Positions 6,535 through 14,464 of a DNA stretch of 24,583 bases are shown here, one piece after another. The notes under the pieces are model-generated. The model ran no database searches and had not been told where the DNA came from. It worked only from the letters and a program-made list of their open reading frames with translations. The stretch is from Oscillospiraceae bacterium (GTDB taxonomy: Bacteria > Bacillota > Clostridia > Oscillospirales > Oscillospiraceae). Made by a program: the position numbers and the translations under genes. The first letter of the stretch is position 1, and each line of letters opens with the position of its first letter. The DNA lies in contig JAAZCZ010000127.1 in the NCBI GenBank assembly GCA_012513005.1, positions 1 through 24,583 of the forward strand. The letters are read 5' to 3'.

Positions 6535-7959
6535 CTACTTTTTGTCTTTAGCTTCGAAGTCAGCTTCATCTGATTCATCATCAAAGGATTCATAAAGGTA
6601 GCTTTCTTCTTTTAACACCTCTTTTGTAAGCTCATTTTCAGAATCTTTATCTAAAGCTGTGAGCTCTTCCTCAGTTGCAAACAGGCGCTCGTCAAAATCA
6701 GTGTCAATAGAATCACCGAACTCAGATTCCTCAGCTGCTGCCAGTGTTGCCTCTTCGGCACCTTCGGGGTTTGAGTAGCGGTCGGAAACATAAGCTCTGC
6801 CTCTGGCATAACGGCGATTGCCTACCTGAGATTCAGGCTGCTCAGCCTCAGAAATTCCGAGTCTCTCGCGTCTGGCACGACGCTCCTCACGCTTAATAGC
6901 AGCACGGCGCTCCTCATCAGCCTGTTTTTGCCCGGCTTGGAGTTTCTTCTTGCTTGTGTTTCTGCTCTGCGTAGTGGCATTAAGCTCACGAAGCCTCTCA
7001 GTTTCAAGACGCTTGCGCTCAAGCTCCTCATCACGAATTCTCTCACGCTCCTTACGGTCAGCGTCGAGCAAATCAAGCTGTTTTGTGTAGATTTTAGTCA
7101 GCACAACGTCACGCAAAACGCCGACTGTGCTGTTGACAATCCAATAAATACCCATAGAAGCGGGCATAATAAAGCCTATCCACAGCGACATGAGCGGCAT
7201 AAACATAAGCATGCTCTTGCTCATAGCAGCTGCCTGCTCATTTGCACCCTCAACGGGCTTATTAAGCTTCTGAGTAATCTGCATAGACAGATAAGAAACA
7301 GCAGTGGATATAATAGGGATTAAAAACAGAACCAAAGCAGGTAGCCAAATCAGCCTATTGCTCCAGTCGGTCTCCCAAATTTTCCAGTTGGGAGTCAGTG
7401 AAATATCCAGACCTAAAAATCTGTAGTCCATTTTTACAAGCTTATCTGACAGCGAAGAAAACTCGGCAAAGTGCTCAGCTATAAACTTAGACTGAAAAAT
7501 CTCAGCATAAACTTGGCTTCTCGTGCCGTAGCTAGCGAGGTCAAAACCGAGCTGATTTAACTTCTCAAAAATCACTCCGCCTTCAGCCAGCATTCCGGCG
7601 GGCACGCCCATCATTATTGTAATAGGCATCCTGATAGCCTGATAAAGAGCTATAAGAATCGGGAAGGGAAGCAGAGACCAAAGGCAACCGCCCATAGGGT
7701 TAATTTTTTCTTCCCTATAAAACTTCTGCATTTCTTCGTTTAATTTCTGCTTATTACCCTCATGACGTCTCTGCAATTCCTGCAAACGTGGTTGCAAACG
7801 TGTTGTCTGCATCATGCTCTTTTTGCTCTTCATCATAAAGGGCAGGAGAATAAGGTTTACAATTATGCCGAATATAATAATTGCCAAACCGTAGTTTCCG
7901 GTTATCTTGTAAAGCCATAGCATCAGCATGCCAAAAGGCTTTGCAATTGCAGTTAGCAT
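6535..7959 (-). CDS. yidC: Membrane protein insertase YidC/Oxa1 with a long charged C-terminal tail
   Basis: YidC inserts proteins into the cytoplasmic membrane, alone or with SecYEG. Hydrophobic segments are visible at about 21-43, 93-113, 203-225 and 248-285, separated by a positively charged cytosolic hairpin (about 44-90, rich in Lys, Arg and Gln), as in Oxa1 proteins. The protein begins directly at the first core helix (MLTAIAKPFGMLMLWLY) without an obvious lipoprotein signal cysteine. From about residue 290 to 474 there is a soluble tail: first very basic and Arg/Glu-rich (likely coiled helix), then strongly acidic up to the end (EEATLAAAEE, DSIDTDFDERL). A basic tail that contacts ribosomes is common; the acidic second half is not. 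It follows yidD by 36 bases. Confidence 0.93.
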   Translation of the reverse strand: MLTAIAKPFGMLMLWLYKITGNYGLAIIIFGIIVNLILLPFMMKSKKSMMQTTRLQPRLQELQRRHEGNKQKLNEEMQKFYREEKINPMGGCLWSLLPFPILIALYQAIRMPITIMMGVPAGMLAEGGVIFEKLNQLGFDLASYGTRSQVYAEIFQSKFIAEHFAEFSSLSDKLVKMDYRFLGLDISLTPNWKIWETDWSNRLIWLPALVLFLIPIISTAVSYLSMQITQKLNKPVEGANEQAAAMSKSMLMFMPLMSLWIGFIMPASMGIYWIVNSTVGVLRDVVLTKIYTKQLDLLDADRKERERIRDEELERKRLETERLRELNATTQSRNTSKKKLQAGQKQADEERRAAIKREERRARRERLGISEAEQPESQVGNRRYARGRAYVSDRYSNPEGAEEATLAAAEESEFGDSIDTDFDERLFATEEELTALDKDSENELTKEVLKEESYLYESFDDESDEADFEAKDKK

Positions 7960-7995
7960 ATGTTGTTCTCCAATCTTAATTGACTGTTATTGGGG

Positions 7996-8214
7996 TTACG
8001 GTACTGGGTCATAAAGATCCTGTTCCTTAATATGGAACGGGTGGCAGCGCAAAACTCGCCTAAAAGCCAAGTATCCGCCTTTGAGCGCACCGTATTTCTC
8101 TATCGCAGTAACTGCATAGACAGAGCAAGTAGGCGTAAAGCGGCAGCAGGGCTGGCGATAGCGTGAAATATTCTTTTGATAGAATTTAATCAGATAAAGC
8201 AGAATTTTTTTCAA
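7996..8214 (-). CDS. yidD: Membrane protein insertion efficiency factor YidD
   Basis: YidD is a small membrane-associated protein that improves YidC-dependent insertion. The family core is clear: LIKFYQKNISRY, CCRFTPTCSVYA and AIEKYGALKGGYLAFRRVLRCHPF. The frame is open up to a TTG at 8235, but a GGAG (8225-8228) lies inside that extension, 10 bases before a second TTG at 8214. The latter gives a protein starting MKKILLYLIKFYQ, typical for YidD, so I choose it (72 residues). The start overlaps the end of rnpA by 29 bases, a common arrangement. Confidence 0.9.
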   Translation of the reverse strand: MKKILLYLIKFYQKNISRYRQPCCRFTPTCSVYAVTAIEKYGALKGGYLAFRRVLRCHPFHIKEQDLYDPVP

Positions 8215-8560
8215 TGCTCTTTGACTCCAAAACAATTCCGAGTGCCGAGGATGCCTTAATCATTTCGCTTCTTAGTCTGTTATAATCTGCCGACACACTT
8301 TTGTGCCTTGCAACAATAACAATATCGAAGCCGCAGACAAATAGAGCTTCACTCAGCCTGTAAGCCTCACGCAGTCTCCGCCTGATACGATTTCTGGTAA
8401 CGGCGCCACCAATCTTATTGGAAACGGTTATCCCGAGCCTGTTTTCGGGACTTCTGTTTTTTCGTGCATATACCACAAGACAAGGCTGAGCAGAGCTTTT
8501 GCCCTTGCTATAAACACGCCTAAACTCATAGTTTTTTTTAAGTGAGCTTGTGAATTCCAA
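8186..8560 (-). CDS. rnpA: Ribonuclease P protein component
   Basis: RnpA is the protein subunit of RNase P that helps the RNA subunit bind pre-tRNA. The 124-residue protein has the N-terminal LKKNYEFRRVYSKGKS, followed by RLGITVSNKIGGAVTRNRI and the signature RNRIRRRLREAYR. It starts at TTG (8560), eight bases after a GGAGAGG site; no better-placed ATG is in frame. It lies between rpmH (67 bases upstream) and yidD (overlapping), the standard order. Confidence 0.93.
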   Translation of the reverse strand: MEFTSSLKKNYEFRRVYSKGKSSAQPCLVVYARKNRSPENRLGITVSNKIGGAVTRNRIRRRLREAYRLSEALFVCGFDIVIVARHKSVSADYNRLRSEMIKASSALGIVLESKSIEKNSALSD

Positions 8561-8627
8561 AAGCTATCCTCTCCAAGCGCTATGCGGCAACAGCACGAAT
8601 GATAAATGTACAGGCAAGCAATATAGC

Positions 8628-8762
8628 TTAGTGGCTAAGTCTTGCTCTGCCCTTAGATCTGCGATGAGCCAGAATTGAGCGACCGCTTTTTGTTGCCATT
8701 CTCTTGCGGAAACCGTGCTCTCTCTTGCGCTGTCTGACTTTGGGTTGGTATGTGCGAACCAT
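8628..8762 (-). CDS. rpmH: 50S ribosomal protein L34
   Basis: This 44-residue, highly basic protein begins MVRTYQPKVRQRKREHGFRK and ends RRSKGRARLSH, the near-invariant L34 pattern (KRKREHGFRxRM-TxxGRxILxxRRxKGR). It belongs to the large ribosomal subunit. The ATG at 8762 follows an AAGGAAG site by eight bases. It is the first gene of the rpmH-rnpA-yidD-yidC-jag-acpP operon and has a near-consensus promoter about 95-125 bases upstream. Confidence 0.97.
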   Translation of the reverse strand: MVRTYQPKVRQRKREHGFRKRMATKSGRSILAHRRSKGRARLSH

Positions 8763-8798
8763 AAATTTTACTTCCTTTCGGTATTATACTCAACAGCA

Positions 8799-8813
8799 AG
8801 GGCAATATGCCCT
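8799..8813 (-). other. Hairpin in the rpmH 5' leader
   Basis: AGGGCA-ATA-TGCCCT forms a perfect six-base-pair stem with a three-base loop in the roughly 85-base untranslated leader of rpmH, about 37 bases before the start codon. There is no U-run after it on the - strand, so it is not an intrinsic terminator. It may protect the 5' end or take part in control of L34; that is inference. Confidence 0.5.
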
Positions 8814-8855
8814 GCAGTAGTTGGTAATTAATTTGGAATTTGTTTGCAAGAATTA

Positions 8856-8885
8856 ATTATATAATATGTGAGTAGGATATGTCAA
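8856..8885 (-). promoter_or_regulatory. Strong sigma-A promoter of the rpmH operon
   Basis: Read on the - strand, a perfect -35 TTGACA (8885-8880) and a perfect -10 TATAAT (8861-8856) are separated by 18 bases. This predicts a start near 8849 and a leader of about 85 bases before rpmH. It is the best promoter match in the window and fits the high expression expected for a ribosomal protein gene. Confidence 0.85.
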
Positions 8886-8888
8886 TAT

Positions 8889-8911
8889 CAATAAAAGCCC
8901 TCAAAACAGGC
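8889..8911 (-). terminator. Weak terminator-like hairpin after the flavodoxin/ferredoxin gene
   Basis: On the - strand GCC (8911-8909) can pair with GGC (8899-8897) across a nine-base loop, followed by TTTTAT. The stem is only three to four pairs long, so termination would be inefficient. It lies about 20 bases after the stop of the gene at 8931 and just before the rpmH promoter. Confidence 0.25.
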
Positions 8912-8930
8912 GATTTTTGGTTAATTTTGC

Positions 8931-9692
8931 TTATGATTTAGGCGGAATTTCTGTGAGATAGTATCTCGGTTTGCCGGCAGATTTTTTACCGTATTCGATA
9001 GCCTGCACGGGGCATGCACTGATACATGCCATGCAGTGCATGCAGTCACCGCCCCAAACGGGCTTGCCGTCTTGCATTTTTATATTGTTAAGAGGGCAGA
9101 GTGCGGCGCACTTAAAACAGCTTATACATGTGTCTTTAACAAAAAAAGCCTTGTCACGCACTAAATGCTTGTGAAAAAAGTTGCTTATAGCACCACTTTT
9201 CAGTTTGTCTATAACGCTGACTTCAAGGTGGGGGAAAGCCTCGCCCCGAGATATAATCGAAGCTGCTTTTAACGCCTTTTCATAAGCTGCCGAAACAATT
9301 TGCCCGGCTTCATCCTCATCGGGCACGGGGAACATGGCAATGTAGTTTTCAGGCATAACAATTTCAAAAAGACCCATAAAGACTAGCCCTATATCGGTAC
9401 ATAGCTGCCTTAAATACCTTTCGGCATTGCCGACCTCAGAGCCGCAGGTCATAACAAAATAAGCTTTTTTATTCCCGTTATAGCTTGCATTCCTAATTAA
9501 ATTTTGAACTACGGGGGGTATTTGCCAACCATGTGTGGGTGCGACAAAAATAAGCGGAGTTTCAGAATCATCTGAGAGCTTTTCCCCGTGCTTAATCATA
9601 TCGTTTAATGAGCAAAGGTCATATCCGCAAACATCAGCAATAACCCTTGCGGCATATTGGCTGTTTCCCGTACCGCTGAAATAATAAATCAT
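8931..9692 (-). CDS. EFR1-type flavodoxin/ferredoxin fusion protein
   Basis: A 253-residue electron-transfer protein joining an N-terminal flavodoxin-like domain to a C-terminal pair of [4Fe-4S] clusters. YFSGTGNSQYAA near the N-terminus is the FMN phosphate-binding loop. Two ferredoxin motifs follow near the C-terminus: CISCFKCAALCP and CMHCMACISACP. This matches the EFR1 family (flavodoxin plus ferrodoxin domains), whose partners are mostly unknown. The ATG at 9692 is preferred over an in-frame GTG nine bases earlier because a GAGGTG site lies six bases before the ATG. It lies 49 bases after ispE and may be the last gene of the long - strand unit, where it could accept electrons from the Mo hydroxylase cluster; that link is speculative. 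Confidence 0.88.
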   Translation of the reverse strand: MIYYFSGTGNSQYAARVIADVCGYDLCSLNDMIKHGEKLSDDSETPLIFVAPTHGWQIPPVVQNLIRNASYNGNKKAYFVMTCGSEVGNAERYLRQLCTDIGLVFMGLFEIVMPENYIAMFPVPDEDEAGQIVSAAYEKALKAASIISRGEAFPHLEVSVIDKLKSGAISNFFHKHLVRDKAFFVKDTCISCFKCAALCPLNNIKMQDGKPVWGGDCMHCMACISACPVQAIEYGKKSAGKPRYYLTEIPPKS

Positions 9693-9741
9693 ATTACACA
9701 CCTCAAAAAATAATAATTAAAATAGGCAGGAAGAATAAAGA

Positions 9742-10623
9742 CTAAGCCCTTTTTGATATTCTTGCTGAGAAAACCTCTTTGCATATTTTTCGGACATTGT
9801 TTTCTGCATCAGCAGCTTTCTTTTCATCATCAAAAATGCCAAACACAGCAGAGCCACTTCCGCTTAAACAGGCACCCAAAGCCCCTCTTTCCGTAAGCGC
9901 AGTTTTTATGGCAGAAACTGTGTCAATGCAGTCAGCGGGCAGCACAGACTCAAAGTCATTATAAACCAGACTAAAAGCTGTGTGAAAATCGCCCTCGTGA
10001 ATAGAATCTAAAATAAGCCCGCCGTTAAGTAAATTACACTGCAACAAACTGTCGCTAACGTCAAACTTAGAATAAAGCTCAGCAGTAGAGCAGGTAAAAG
10101 ACGGCATGCAGATTAAAACAGGATAATCGGGTAAATCCGGTAGCCTAGTTAGAATTTCGCCTCTGCCCTCGGCTAAACAGCAGCCGCCCAAAAGACAAAA
10201 AGGCACATCAGAGCCAAGTGAACTTGAAGCTTTAAGCAGCGTTTCTGTAGAAAGCTTATTATCATAAAGCCTGTTTAAAGCCCGCAGCACGGCAGCAGCA
10301 TCTGCAGATCCTCCGCCTAAACCTGCCTGCATGGGTATCCACTTTGTAATATCAATTAAGACCCCGCGCGGCTCAATTTCAGCAAATTTAAAAAATGCCA
10401 AAGCCGCTTTATATGCAAGATTATCCTCGGGCTTTCCGGGGATAAAAATATCAGACAAAACAGAGATTTTGCTGTCGTCACAAAGACTGACAAAAACATC
10501 ATCACAGAGCGTGGTAGTGCAAAGAACACTGCGAATATCGTGATATCCGTCTTCTCTCTTTCCCAAAACATCTAAAAATAGATTAATTTTTGCCGCAGCT
10601 TTTTCATGTGTTTTAGTAATCAT
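9742..10623 (-). CDS. ispE: 4-diphosphocytidyl-2-C-methyl-D-erythritol kinase IspE
   Basis: IspE phosphorylates 4-diphosphocytidyl-2-C-methylerythritol at the 2-OH with ATP, a step of the MEP route to isoprenoids. The 293-residue protein has the GHMP-kinase layout: AAAKINLFLDVLGKREDGYHDI at the N-terminus (catalytic Asp/Lys region), the ATP-binding glycine loop PMQAGLGGGSADAAA in the middle, and the C-terminal GACLSGSGSAVFG motif. Its ATG overlaps the stop of the upstream phosphoglycerate mutase gene (ATGA), showing translational coupling. In many Clostridia ispE stands alone or beside purR or spo genes, so its place in this accessory operon looks incidental. Confidence 0.95.
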   Translation of the reverse strand: MITKTHEKAAAKINLFLDVLGKREDGYHDIRSVLCTTTLCDDVFVSLCDDSKISVLSDIFIPGKPEDNLAYKAALAFFKFAEIEPRGVLIDITKWIPMQAGLGGGSADAAAVLRALNRLYDNKLSTETLLKASSSLGSDVPFCLLGGCCLAEGRGEILTRLPDLPDYPVLICMPSFTCSTAELYSKFDVSDSLLQCNLLNGGLILDSIHEGDFHTAFSLVYNDFESVLPADCIDTVSAIKTALTERGALGACLSGSGSAVFGIFDDEKKAADAENNVRKICKEVFSARISKRA

Positions 10624-11846
10624 ATCATAAATAGTTTTGGCATGAGCAAGGTTCCGGAGTCTAAATGCTCTCCCTGCTTCGCATTTTTTTCTGAATAAGA
10701 AAGCCCCAAGCCTGTGCTTTCTCTGCTGTCATAAATCATATACGGCACAGGCGCCTCACCGTGCGCTCCATTTTTCATATAGGTCATGTGATCGGATAAA
10801 ACAAGAACTCTGTAATCTTCGCTGCGGGCGTCAAGACCTAACAAAACATTTCTCAGCACAAGCTCAGACAGGCATTCAATTGCAAAGATTTTGTGTATTA
10901 AATCGTTATTGTGAGTAGCCTCGTCAGGACCCTCCAAGTGTATGGCAGCAAAATCATGCTCATTAAGTATATTAAGTGCCGCCCTAGCTTTTGCCGAGTA
11001 GTCGGTATCCCACTCGCCGGTAGCAGTTTTAACCTTCACAGCCCCAAGCCCAACCAGCCTTGCAATACCGCGGCAGAGCGGCACGGCAGAAACAGTAGCT
11101 CCGGTCGAAAACCTGTCTGTAAAAGAGGGAAGAGCAGCACCCTTGCCCTCTGCCCAAAACCAGATGCAGTTAGCAGGCAATAGATTTCGCTCTGTTCTTT
11201 TTTTATTAATCGGATGATTAGATAAAAGCTTAAAAGACAGACTCATAAGTTCTCTCATAACTAAGGCGTTTGCATTGCCCTCGGGCAGAATACTACAAAT
11301 CTGCTCTCCCAAATGGTCGTGAGGCGGATAAAGCACAATGCTATCTAAATCTGCATCCTCCTGCACCGCTAAATGCCTGAATGAAGAGCCGGGTCTGATA
11401 CTGATTTTAGCTTCTTTCGCAAGCTTTGCAAATTCGCTCTGCTCAAAAAGCCAGGTTACAAGAGCATCAGATTCCTCACCCTCAATCGAGCCTGCGCTGT
11501 GAGATATCATCTTCATATCAGAAAACAAATCAGCATCGCCGCCGAGGCTGACCATATTACACCTGTAAGCAGCCCCGCCCGCCGGTAAAAAGCCACCGGA
11601 ATCTGCCAGCTCAAGCGGCGCTCTGCCGGATAAATATATTGTGGGGTCGCAACCGAAAATAGACATAATGGCAGTGTCGCTGCCGGCAGGCATACCGTGC
11701 GGAACAGTTCTCACAGTACCTATTTTTCCTTTTTCACAGAGCATATCCAAAAACGGCTTCTTAGCAGCCTCAAGCGGTGTTATATTACCAAGCTCGGAAA
11801 TAGGCTCATCAGCCATTCCGTCACCAATAATAAGCAGATATTTCAT
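10620..11846 (-). CDS. apgM: 2,3-bisphosphoglycerate-independent phosphoglycerate mutase, ApgM type
   Basis: This enzyme interconverts 3- and 2-phosphoglycerate without a bisphosphoglycerate cofactor, using metal ions and a serine nucleophile (alkaline phosphatase superfamily). The 408-residue length fits the archaeal-type ApgM rather than the 510-residue GpmI. The N-terminus MKYLLIIGDGMADEPI contains the metal-binding aspartate, MPAGSDTAIMSIFGCDP the likely nucleophile serine, and VLSDHMTYMKNGAHG the C-terminal metal ligands. The start follows a GGAGG by about five bases. It overlaps ispE and lies 75 bases after the AMP-ligase gene. Related enzymes include cofactor-independent homoserine kinases, but the mutase call is preferred. 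Confidence 0.88.
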   Translation of the reverse strand: MKYLLIIGDGMADEPISELGNITPLEAAKKPFLDMLCEKGKIGTVRTVPHGMPAGSDTAIMSIFGCDPTIYLSGRAPLELADSGGFLPAGGAAYRCNMVSLGGDADLFSDMKMISHSAGSIEGEESDALVTWLFEQSEFAKLAKEAKISIRPGSSFRHLAVQEDADLDSIVLYPPHDHLGEQICSILPEGNANALVMRELMSLSFKLLSNHPINKKRTERNLLPANCIWFWAEGKGAALPSFTDRFSTGATVSAVPLCRGIARLVGLGAVKVKTATGEWDTDYSAKARAALNILNEHDFAAIHLEGPDEATHNNDLIHKIFAIECLSELVLRNVLLGLDARSEDYRVLVLSDHMTYMKNGAHGEAPVPYMIYDSRESTGLGLSYSEKNAKQGEHLDSGTLLMPKLFMI

Positions 11847-11872
11847 ATATTTCCTCCAAGAGCTTTTCTATG

Positions 11873-11901
11873 AGTATACCCTAAAAACAGGGGCAATAAA
11901 A
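11873..11901 (-). promoter_or_regulatory. Possible internal promoter before apgM-ispE
   Basis: In the 75-base gap between the AMP-ligase and apgM genes, a good -10 TATACT is present on the - strand (11878-11873). The sequence 17 bases upstream (TTTTAT) is a poor -35. It may separate the housekeeping pair apgM-ispE from the accessory operon, but the evidence is weak. Confidence 0.25.
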
Positions 11902-11921
11902 GAAAAAATAAAACGCATAAA

Positions 11922-13145
11922 TTAAGAAATTATATGCCTTTTGCCCAAATAAAGGGGCTTTCTCTCCGGCAGACATAAATCAGAGCTGACAGAAAAGCTA
12001 ATATTCGGGTAAAGAGCCAAAACGGCAGCACGAATTTCCTCTGCTATATTTTCACTTCCCAAATGCAAAGCGAAAATCTCATATCCGCTGTCTGTCTTTT
12101 TAATACTGTAATCTACAAGCTGCAAAATTGAAAATAATGCGTCATCCAGAGAAGAAATTGAAACTTCATCATTTGTATCACGAAAAACAGCGCCAAGTCT
12201 CTTTGTAACCCCGCCGCAAGCGCAAGCATCGGGCATAATACAGCAAAAATCCCCTGTGCGATAGCGAATAAGCGGCATAGCGGAAAGACCGATTGTAGTA
12301 ATAACAAGCTCTCCCTGACTCCCGTCAGGAAGAGCAAAGCCGTCAGGTGCTATAATTTCAGCAATTATATGATTTTCTCTAATGTGCATTCCGCTGTGTG
12401 CAGAGCAGGTAACAGCCCCGCCTAGCCCTGTTTCCCTTGAGCCATAGTGCGGGAAGAGCTTTGTGCCAAGAGCACGCACAAGTGCTGTTTCAACACTCTG
12501 TGGGCAGGAATCTGCCGAAATTAAAGCTCTTTTTACTGAAAAGTCGCTACCCATAAAGCGAATAAGCGAAAAAAGCGGCACCGGCATACCGATAAAAGCA
12601 TCAGGTCTGTTACTTCTCATAATATCAGCCATCTCACCAAAGCTTTTGCCGACACCGCAGGCAACAGGCGTTGCACCTAATCTCAAAACAGCAGCAGAAA
12701 TAAGCTCAAAAAGCCCGCTCGGACCTGACTGCGGCATAGCTATTAAAACTTTATCTCCATTGCTGCACATTTCAGATATTCCTGCGGCAAAAAAGCCGAT
12801 TGTGTGCATAATGTCTGTTTCCGTATAGAAAACCCGCTTAGACGGTCCTGTAGTGCCGCTTGTTACATCGGAAATAATTCTTTTTATATCTGCCTGCGAG
12901 CATATAGCCATCCGACGAGAGTTTTCTGAAAGCTCCTCCTGCGTTGTAAACGGTAGCGATGAAAGCTCCGATAAGCTTTCGATTCTATTCGGCAAATTGC
13001 TGTAATAACCGCGCCTAAACGCCGGGGAAGACAAAAGAGAATTTAGCCTGCTAAGCTGCAGGTCTTCCAAAACAGGGCGAGTTAATACGGCGATTTTCTC
13101 AGTCTCACAAATCCAATTTTCAAGCTTTGTTTTTTCAGGCTTCAT
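11922..13145 (-). CDS. AMP-dependent acyl-CoA ligase (PaaK-like), DVU_1553-like
   Basis: An adenylate-forming enzyme of the phenylacetate-CoA ligase branch. The P-loop TSGTTGPSK is at 95-103, the substrate/AMP motif YGSRETG at 234-240, and RYRTGD at 294-299, in the right order. Such enzymes activate a carboxylate as acyl-AMP and usually pass it to CoA. At 407 residues it is slightly shorter than PaaK (about 430). A CACGG pair of cysteines (308-310) follows RYRTGD, as in PaaK-type ligases with a small metal site. Its ATG overlaps the stop of the radical SAM gene (ATGA). The substrate is not evident; context suggests that it acts on a carboxylate linked to the Mo hydroxylase, either its product or a cofactor intermediate. 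The DVU_1553 match is from memory of the gene set. Confidence 0.82.
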   Translation of the reverse strand: MKPEKTKLENWICETEKIAVLTRPVLEDLQLSRLNSLLSSPAFRRGYYSNLPNRIESLSELSSLPFTTQEELSENSRRMAICSQADIKRIISDVTSGTTGPSKRVFYTETDIMHTIGFFAAGISEMCSNGDKVLIAMPQSGPSGLFELISAAVLRLGATPVACGVGKSFGEMADIMRSNRPDAFIGMPVPLFSLIRFMGSDFSVKRALISADSCPQSVETALVRALGTKLFPHYGSRETGLGGAVTCSAHSGMHIRENHIIAEIIAPDGFALPDGSQGELVITTIGLSAMPLIRYRTGDFCCIMPDACACGGVTKRLGAVFRDTNDEVSISSLDDALFSILQLVDYSIKKTDSGYEIFALHLGSENIAEEIRAAVLALYPNISFSVSSDLCLPERKPLYLGKRHIIS

Positions 13146-14464
13146 TCTTTGTTCCTATAAAGTGTAGTGCCGTCTGCACTTGTGAGATTAAAAGCACAAA
13201 AGGGCACAAGCCCACGCTTTAGACTTACTTCGCAAATATGGCATTTTCTCAGTCTTTCTAAGTCAAGGTTATAGGCATCCTGAAAGAGCATGCCGGAAAC
13301 CGTGAAAATGTTTTTATACGGATTAGCTAAAAACTCATCTAAGGATGTTTCATATTCGATATTTTCGGAAGCATCGCAAGAGCTCCAACGCTTAGCAACA
13401 AAGTCTCTTGCCTCCGAGCTTTTAACGCAGCAGCCCGAGTTTCTGTTTGAAGGCAGTGCAATAAGCCTGCCGTCAGGGCTTATATTATAGCTTGCATGAA
13501 AAGAGCAGTAAGCATTCTCAGCCCCGCCTCCTGTAAAATGCTCTGCTAAGATTAGCCTGCCTGTCTGCTCCTCAATATTTCTGAGTATTTTTGGAATAGT
13601 CAGCCTATACACAGGCACCTCCATAGCACAGCGACCAAAATAGCTCATAGGCTGAAAATGCACACCACGCACATGGGGCATATTTTCATAAGCAAATTTA
13701 ATAATATCACCAAGCTCATTGTCATTAATCCCGTGACAAACTGTCGGCACAAGCACAACCGGGAGGAAGTGTTTTTTGCAGTTTAAAATTGCCTTAAGCT
13801 TAGTAGAGAGCAGAGGGCGTCCTCGCAGAGCCTCATAGCTGCTGTCACAAAGACCGTCAAACTGCAAGAACACACAGGAAACACCTGCATTTTTCAGATA
13901 TTCGGCATAGCCCTCTTCATCAGCTATGCGTATCCCGTTTGTATTTAGCTGAAAAAAGCTAAACCCGCGTTTTTTACCCTCATCTATAATCTCGGCAATA
14001 TCATCTCGGATAGTCGGCTCGCCTCCGGAAAGCTGAATATTAAAAGGACCACCGCGATCAATAAGCATATCATACTGCGCGCAAATTTCATCAAGCGAAG
14101 GCTCGTTAACCAGACCCTCACCAGCTGAGGCAAAGCAGACGGGGCAGTGCAGGTTGCACCTGCTTGTCACTTCAAGCAGCACGCAGCAGCCGTCACTTTC
14201 ATGCGCTGTGCAAAGCCCGCAGTCTCGCGGGCAGCCGTTTTTTGGCTGCATTGCTGCTTTTGGAACTGTTTTATAATCGCCTCTAGTATCCCACATTAAA
14301 TAGTCTGTTATCTTGCCTTCCCAAATAAGTGTTCTGAAAAATCCATGCTCAGGACAGATTTTTTCCAAATATATATAACCGTCGTCGCCGACGGCTTTAT
14401 TAGCACTTATAGTCTGCAAGCAATAAGGGCAGACACTTTTAGTCTCAGCAAAGACCCTAGACAA
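13142..14464 (-). CDS. trsS: Radical SAM protein, TrsS-like, Cys-only form
   Basis: A 440-residue radical SAM enzyme. The cluster motif CNLHCPVC is at 103-110 (CxxxCxxC), followed by SGGEPT at 146-151. Before it is a Cys-rich N-terminal part: CPYC (12-15), CPEHG (37-41) and CPRDCGLC (78-85). After it are C320, C345-C346, and a C-terminal CHIC..18..PFC group (408-423), suggesting one or more extra metal sites. This plan resembles COG1964 proteins such as MJ0619/Tes. I recall the family being named radical SAM (seleno)protein TrsS because some members carry selenocysteine; no in-frame TGA occurs here, so this one would be a cysteine form. It starts at TTG with an AGGTGA site, overlapping the stop of the upstream 93-residue gene. 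The reaction is unknown. Confidence 0.8.
   Translation of the reverse strand: MSRVFAETKSVCPYCLQTISANKAVGDDGYIYLEKICPEHGFFRTLIWEGKITDYLMWDTRGDYKTVPKAAMQPKNGCPRDCGLCTAHESDGCCVLLEVTSRCNLHCPVCFASAGEGLVNEPSLDEICAQYDMLIDRGGPFNIQLSGGEPTIRDDIAEIIDEGKKRGFSFFQLNTNGIRIADEEGYAEYLKNAGVSCVFLQFDGLCDSSYEALRGRPLLSTKLKAILNCKKHFLPVVLVPTVCHGINDNELGDIIKFAYENMPHVRGVHFQPMSYFGRCAMEVPVYRLTIPKILRNIEEQTGRLILAEHFTGGGAENAYCSFHASYNISPDGRLIALPSNRNSGCCVKSSEARDFVAKRWSSCDASENIEYETSLDEFLANPYKNIFTVSGMLFQDAYNLDLERLRKCHICEVSLKRGLVPFCAFNLTSADGTTLYRNKE

Noticed and set aside
6928..7323. 131-residue open frame antisense to yidC
   Set aside because: Shadow of yidC; the sense frame has all expected YidC features.
8763..8930. Replication origin between rpmH and the flavodoxin/ferredoxin gene
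   Set aside because: No TTATCCACA-like boxes and no dnaA; the region is explained by the rpmH promoter and leader.
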